A stretch of 64,000 bases of DNA. It comes from Odobenus rosmarus divergens (lineage: Eukaryota > Chordata > Mammalia > Carnivora > Odobenidae). The position numbers were made by a program, and so were the translations under genes. Below, piece by piece: positions 58,915-64,000 of this stretch (positions within the stretch are counted from its first letter, which is position 1; each line of letters opens with the position of its first letter). The notes below the pieces were generated by a model. The model was given only the letters and a program-made list of their open reading frames with translations, was not told the DNA's origin and searched no databases. The stretch covers positions 2,066,512 through 2,130,511 of the forward strand of contig NW_004450566.1 in NCBI RefSeq assembly GCF_000321225.1, given 5' to 3'.

Positions 58915-59468
58915 ACAAAGAAATGGATTGTTTTGTATATATATATTTAGCTATATTGCTGCTATAAATATTGGGGTGCATGTGCCCCTTCAAACCACTA
59001 TTTTTGTATCCTTTGGATAAATACCTAGTAGTGCAATGGAATATTACTCAGCTATCAAAAAGAATGAAATCTTGCCATTTGCAATGACATGGATGGAACT
59101 AGAAGGTATTATGCTAAGTGAAGTAAGCCAACCAGAGAAAGACAAATACCATATGATTTCACTCACATATGGAATTTAAGAAACAAAACAGGGGAATATA
59201 GGGGGAAGGAAGAAAAAATAAAAGAAGACAAAAACAAGGAGGCAAACCATAAGAGAATCTTAACTATAGGGAACAAACAGGGTTGCTGGAGGGGAGGTGG
59301 GTGGGGGATGGGGTAACTGGTGATGGGCATTAGGGAGGGCACTTGATAAAATGAGCACTGGGTGTCATATGCAACTGATGAATCACTAAATACTACCTCT
59401 GTAATACACTATATTTTAACTAAATTGAACTTAAATAATTTGTTTAAAAAAAGGAATGGATTGTCTTC
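58915..59468 (+). mobile_element. Twin-primed LINE-1 insertion with inverted 5' segment
   Basis: The left segment 58933-59036 is L1 ORF2 C-terminal sequence in antisense (complement of 'actaggtatttatccaaagg', then 'aggggcacatgcaccccaat', then 'tttatagcagc'). At 59033-59040 ('caatgg') it switches to sense L1 and runs 'aatattactcagctatcaaa', 'gaaggtattatgctaagtga', 'gctggaggggaggtgggtgg', 'gagcactgggtgtcatatgc' to a short A-tail at about 59454. The flanks aaagaaatggattgttt and aaaggaatggattgtct (around 58918 and 59451) are a near-identical duplication. Carnivore-type L1 3' UTR. Confidence 0.92.
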
Positions 59469-60840
59469 TGAAAAAAGAAATAAAAACAATCCCATTTACA
59501 ATAGCATCAAAAACAATAAAATGCTTAGGGATAAATTTAACGAATGAGGAGCAAGATCTCTACACTGATGAAAGAAAATGAGAGATATTCTCTGTTGAGG
59601 GATCAGGATAATTAATATTTTTTAAATGTTCGTACTACCCAAAGTCATCTGTATAGTCCAGCCAATCCATAACAGAATACCAATTGCAGTTTTCCAGAAA
59701 TAGAAAAAAAATTTATGAAAATTTGTATAGAACCATGAAAGACACTGAATAGCCAAAGTAATCCTGAGAAAGAAGAGTAAACATAGAGGCACCCCACTCC
59801 CTGGTTTCAAACTACCTTACAAAGCTATTGTAATCAAAATGGTATGGTACTGTCATAAAAATAGGCATATAGGCCAATGGAACAGAATCAAAAGTGCAGA
59901 AATAAACTCTTGCATTTACAGTAAACTATTTGACAGGGGAGCCCAGAATATTCAATGGGGAACAGATGGTCTTAATAAATGCTGGGAAAACTTGATAATC
60001 ACATGCAGAATGAAATTGGACCCCTCTTTAACACCACTCACAGAAATTAACTCAAAATAGATTAAAGACTTAAACATCCTAGAAGAAAACACAGGAAAAA
60101 GCTCCTTGACATTGGTCTTGGCATTGCTTTTTTGGGTACACCAAAAACACAAGCAACAAAAGCAGAAATAAACAAGTGGGAATATATCAAACTTAAAAAA
60201 GCCTCTGCATAGAAAAAGAAATAATCAACAAAATGAAAAAGCAAACTATGAAATGGGAGAAAATATTTGCAAACCACATATCTGGTAGGGGTTAATATCC
60301 AAAATACATAAGGAGCTCATAGAACTCAATAGCAATATATATATATGAAACAAAATGAAATTAATATATATATGAAATGAAATTCAGAGGACCTGAAAAG
60401 ACATTTTTCCAAAGAATACATACAAATTACCAATAGGTACCTGAAAAGATGTTGAACATTACTAAACATCAGAAAATGCAAATGCAAAAAACCACAATGA
60501 GGTATCACCTCACACCTGTTAGAATGGCTATTATAAAAAAGACAAGAAATGGTTTGTTGACAATGATGTGGAAAAAAGGAACCCTTGTGTATTGTGGGTG
60601 AGAATGTAAATCGGTATAGCCACTGTGGAAAACAGTATGGAGCTTCCTAAAAAAAGATTACTATGAGATCCAGCAATCCCATTTCTGGGTATATACCCAA
60701 AGGAAATGAAATCAGAATCTTGAAGGAATATCTGCACTCTTATGTTCATTGTGACATTATTCAGTTATTCACAATAGCCAAGATATGGAAATAATTAAAG
60801 TGTCTATCAATGACTGAACGGATAAAGATGTGAGATATAT
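59461..60840 (+). mobile_element. Older LINE-1 ORF2 3' half, sense
   Basis: Order: 'caatcccatttacaatagca', 'tactacccaaagtcatctgt', 'tatggtactgtcataaaaat', 'aatattcaatggggaacaga', 'agcaacaaaagcagaaataa', 'ggggttaatatccaaaatac', 'cctcacacctgttagaatgg' and 'tctgggtatatacccaaagg'. Multiple indels (for example around 59575-59620 and 60330-60375) break the frame, so only short ORFs (59362-59547, 59839-60060) remain. This region would encode the RT thumb and C-terminal part. Confidence 0.9.
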
Positions 60841-60938
60841 ATCTCACATAAACATATATAGTATGTGATTATATTTATATGTGTATTATATATATGTATA
60901 TGTGTGTGTGTATTATATATATATATATCTTCATGATA
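60830..60938. repeat. TA/TATG-rich microsatellite
   Basis: Imperfect gagatatatatctc inverted repeat, TATA runs and a (TG)n at 60899-60909, ending the L1 fragment. Confidence 0.85.
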
Positions 60939-61298
60939 GCATAAAAGAGCCAATATACTTGAGGTGGGACAACCTAACTAAAATTCTGATCTTACTCAAT
61001 GAATTCTTCACTGGTGTATGTTCCCTCTTCTTGGAAATGAGAATAATAAAATAATCCAAAATCTTTAAAGGCAGTCTGTAGAGTCTGTAGACTAGACAGT
61101 GTGAGGGTTCCTAATGTGTTAAAAAAATAAAGAAGGATGTATTATCCATTTTAGACCCAAGAAATTATATTTTGTTCAAAACATTTTTTCAAAGCACAGC
61201 AATAATGATTCAGTGAACTGTCTTGCAAAACTTTAGAAACAGCACCAGCTTATCCATTTCCTAATCTTACAGGAAAAAAAGAACTTTAAAAATTCAGT
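60939..61298. other. Unique sequence
   Basis: Nothing recognised. Confidence 0.4.
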
Positions 61299-61528
61299 GA
61301 AATGTTACAGTTTCAGGGGCGCCTGGGTGGCTCAGTTGGTTAAGCGACTGCCTTCGGCTCAGGTCATGATCCTGGAGTCCCGGGATCGAGTCCCACATCG
61401 GGCTCCCTGCTCAGCAGGGAGTCTGCTTCCCCCTCTGACCCTCTTCCCTCTTGTGCTCTCTATCTCTCATTCTCTCTCTCTCAAATAAATAAATAAAATC
61501 TTAAAAAAAAAGAAATGTTACAGTTTCA
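61299..61528 (+). mobile_element. Young-subtype SINEC, perfect 17-bp duplication
   Basis: The body is 61316-61511, nearly the same sequence as the copies at 29381 and 45645. The direct repeat gaaatgttacagtttca lies at 61299-61315 and 61512-61528, perfect. Confidence 0.98.
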
Positions 61529-61645
61529 GAAAAGAAGCTTATTAATTAAATATTATCTGGTCAACTATTAAAATATATCATCATAACTCATGATTATCAA
61601 AGTATTAGATACTATTTGTTTTATGTAAACTCAAATTTTTATCCC

Positions 61646-61853
61646 TTTTTTTTTTTGAAGATTTTATTTATTTGACAGAGAGAAACACAGCGAGAGAGGG
61701 AACACAAGCAGGGGGAGGGGGAGAGGGAGAAGCCGACTTCCCGCTGAGCAGGGAGCCCGATGCACGGCTCAATGAGGCGACCAATCCCAGGATGCTGGGA
61801 TCATGACCTGAGCGAAAGGCAGATGCTTAACGACTGAGCCACCCAGGTGCCCC
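61646..61853 (-). mobile_element. SINEC, minus strand, with a small internal insertion
   Basis: The T-run tail is at left and the head complement gagccacccaggtgccc at right. The body contains about 12 extra bases ('aatgaggcgacc', around 61770) absent from the other copies. Flanks (aaatttttatc / aagtttttact) give only a weak candidate duplication. Confidence 0.94.
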
Positions 61854-61859
61854 TAAGTT

Positions 61860-62620
61860 TTTACTTAAACTCTGGTTAGTTAATATTAATATTGCTTTCG
61901 GGAGTAGAATTTAGTGATTCATCACTTACTTTATGAACAAATGTTTAAAGCCCAATGCACTGGAGAATTTTTATACTGTGGAATAAAAAATTATTATATT
62001 TTCTTCTAAAAATTCTGTCACACATTATTAAAAGTTTTTTATGGTATACTTTTTGTAATTGATTTGAATATGATTTGAAAATGGAGTTATCTTCTTAATC
62101 AGGAAGAATAATACAATATTCTGGCATGGATGGCAGAAACAGACATTTCTATTTGAAAGGATTTGATTACTCAGTATAATTGCTTTTAAAACATGTTATA
62201 ACTTTCCATGTTAGTCAAATAGCAACAACAGTGGGAAAAAAAAGAAATTAAACACAAATCATTAATGAAAGAAATTTGAACAATTAAGGAATTAATTCTA
62301 ACCAGATATTCTTACTTTAATTCTGTTTAAAATAGGTTTTGTTTAACCCCTACTATATATATCTTCTACAAAGTAAAGCAACAAGCACTCAAACTTCATT
62401 TTTTTATTTACATATTTTTCATTTATATATTTATACCCCTTATAATTCCCAAAAATATTTTGATGTTGCTACATACAAAGATGCATATATACGCAAACAC
62501 ACAGTATAAATTCAGAAAAAGAAATAAAGGAGATAACAAATACATCAAAAATCTAGGCTAATGTCATAGCCTAGACTGAAGAATAAGTATGAACTTTTTG
62601 AAGTAATTTATAGGGGACGA
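61860..62620. other. AT-rich unique sequence
   Basis: Nothing recognised. Confidence 0.4.
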
Positions 62621-62622
62621 TT

Positions 62623-62857
62623 TAAACTATGAACACTGAATTGGGCACCTGGGTGGCTCAGTCATTGAGCGTCTGCCTTTGGCTCAGGTCATGATCCCAG
62701 TGTCCTGGGATTGAGTCCCACATCGGGCTCCCTGCTCGTCCGGAAACCTGCTTCTCCCTTTCCCACTCCCCTGCTTGTGTTCCTGCTCTTGCTGTGTCTC
62801 TCTCTGTCAAATAAATAAATAAAATCTTTAAAAAAAAATAAACTATGAACATTGAAT
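62623..62857 (+). mobile_element. SINEC with 19-bp duplication
   Basis: The body is 62642-62838. Flanks are taaactatgaacactgaat (62623-62641) and taaactatgaacattgaat (62839-62857), 18 of 19 identical. Confidence 0.97.
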
Positions 62858-64000
62858 AGTCTTCAATAACACTTTTACATAATACACAGAGACATAGATA
62901 ACTAAGACTAAAGTAGGAGGTTTAACATAGAAACTTGAATGAGTTAAAAAGATAGGGAGAACTCTGGTGTATCAATTGTTCCAGCTGTTCTTTTGATAGT
63001 AACTATGTAATGATTCAAGTTTGTTGAAACAAAATACAGATACTCTATTTTGCTAAGTAAAGGACTATTCATATGCTTTGGCTCTCAAAACTTTAAAAAA
63101 AGTTAAGGCACTTGATCTGCTTTCTAGTAGGCATTTATATGAAAGCTAATGGTACAACACTGAAAATGAAATTTCATGACCTGACTTAAAAATGACCTCA
63201 CTTAGAGGATAAATCTTTGTGTATCAACAATAATACACAGCACAGAGGCAGAAATAAGGCAGTTACGTGCCTGCAAGACCCCCAAACTCCTTTGCATCTA
63301 AGTCTTTAGATCAACATTCAGTTGAGTCACCTACCCTCTTCCCCACCTCCACTAGAAATAACCAGTGATTCAGTGCTTAGCACATGGAAGAGATTATTTT
63401 ATCCTGGAAAATATTAAGACCAGGTTGTTTTTATCAACTTCCTTGATCAAAACATCATGGCTAAGCAGCTAAAGAAAGTGTAGTTTAGAGTAGCACCACA
63501 TCAAGGAGGCTCCACCAAGAAGAGTTAATTGAGACAGGTATTCTCAGATAATTGAATGAGTTGGCTTTCCAAATTGGTTTATTTAGTGTCATTGGTTTGG
63601 ATATTTGAGAACATCTGCCACAAACTGATGTTGGTGTTAGCATAAGTAATATTAAACTGTTCCTTCTGGATATATTTGAGCAACAGTATCTTTTGCTTTG
63701 TGAAGCTATTTCTGACTGCCAATAGTAAAATTATGTCAGAGAAAAGGATACTTGTTTCCTATTGGTTCTGGCAGGAGGGTATACTTTAAATTCATGAAAA
63801 TGTGGCATTAATTTACTTAAATACAAGTTGAAAAATTAAGTAAAAGGTAGAGAACCCCACACAGTTTTTATACCACTTGGGTATGAAATTTAATCACGAA
63901 AATATTTCTGCTTAATCTGATTCTCACTGGTGTTTTAATCCAAAACAATGGCATCATGGGTTAAGTTAAGAAAACCTGGAAAATGAAATAAAAGAAAGGA
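62858..64000. other. Unique sequence to window end
   Basis: No repeat or exon recognised. Confidence 0.45.

Noticed and set aside
29381..61511. Roughly even 16-kb spacing of three nearly identical SINEs (29381, 45645, 61316)
   Set aside because: Each has its own unrelated target-site duplication and flanks, so they are independent insertions, not a segmental repeat.
1..64000. CRISPR arrays, operons, bacterial genes, phage
   Set aside because: Repeat content is entirely mammalian. Direct repeats are target-site duplications or microsatellites, with no spacer-repeat periodicity.

Overview
This window reads as nuclear DNA of a placental mammal, order Carnivora. About two dozen copies of a tRNA-Lys-derived carnivore SINE (SINEC/CAN-SINE type) lie on both strands, together with carnivore-type LINE-1 sequence, old L2/MIR/MER5/MLT1 fossils and microsatellites. 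The SINEs lack the canid and felid diagnostic bodies I know. They have a pyrimidine-rich body ending in a TCTCTCTGTCAAATAAATAAAATCTT-type tail, which suggests an arctoid caniform (bear, pinniped or mustelid group). That is inference from repeat content, not a species call.

No convincing host protein-coding exon, RNA gene or CpG island was recognised. Long open frames are nearly all explained by repeats: LINE-1 ORF1/ORF2 remnants, antisense L1 shadows, the recurring frame through the SINE body, and microsatellite frames. The window looks like intergenic or deep-intronic, AT-rich sequence.

Layout: 1-1850 antisense old L1; 1.9-6.0 kb SINE cluster, one copy inside a MER5 transposon; 6.0-10.7 kb mostly unique DNA with MIR/L2 relics; 10.7-14.0 kb four SINEs; 14-18.8 kb L2, MLT1 LTR, MIRs and one SINE; 18.9-25.2 kb a near full-length antisense L1 with 5' UTR, ORF1 and ORF2 remnants, expanded pyrimidine tracts and a smaller L1 tail inserted in it; 25.2-29.4 kb mostly unique with a 150-bp purine tract; 29.4-32.2 kb SINEs, an MLT1 LTR, an old L1 tail and a 5'-truncated SINE; 32.2-40.0 kb a SINEC-free stretch; 40.0-46.1 kb SINEs, an internally deleted L1, and a tandem SINE pair with three copies of one target site; 46-51.7 kb MIR/L2 and an LTR-like element; 51.7-54.0 kb a SINE nested tail-to-tail in another; 54.8-61.0 kb several L1 pieces, including one joining L1 3' and 5' ends and one with a 5' inversion (twin priming); 61.3-62.9 kb three SINEs; 62.9-64.0 kb unique.

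Nothing here behaves as a new gene system. What the sequence does document well is retrotransposition: target-site duplications, nested order, 5' truncation, 5' inversion and reuse of a target site are readable directly.
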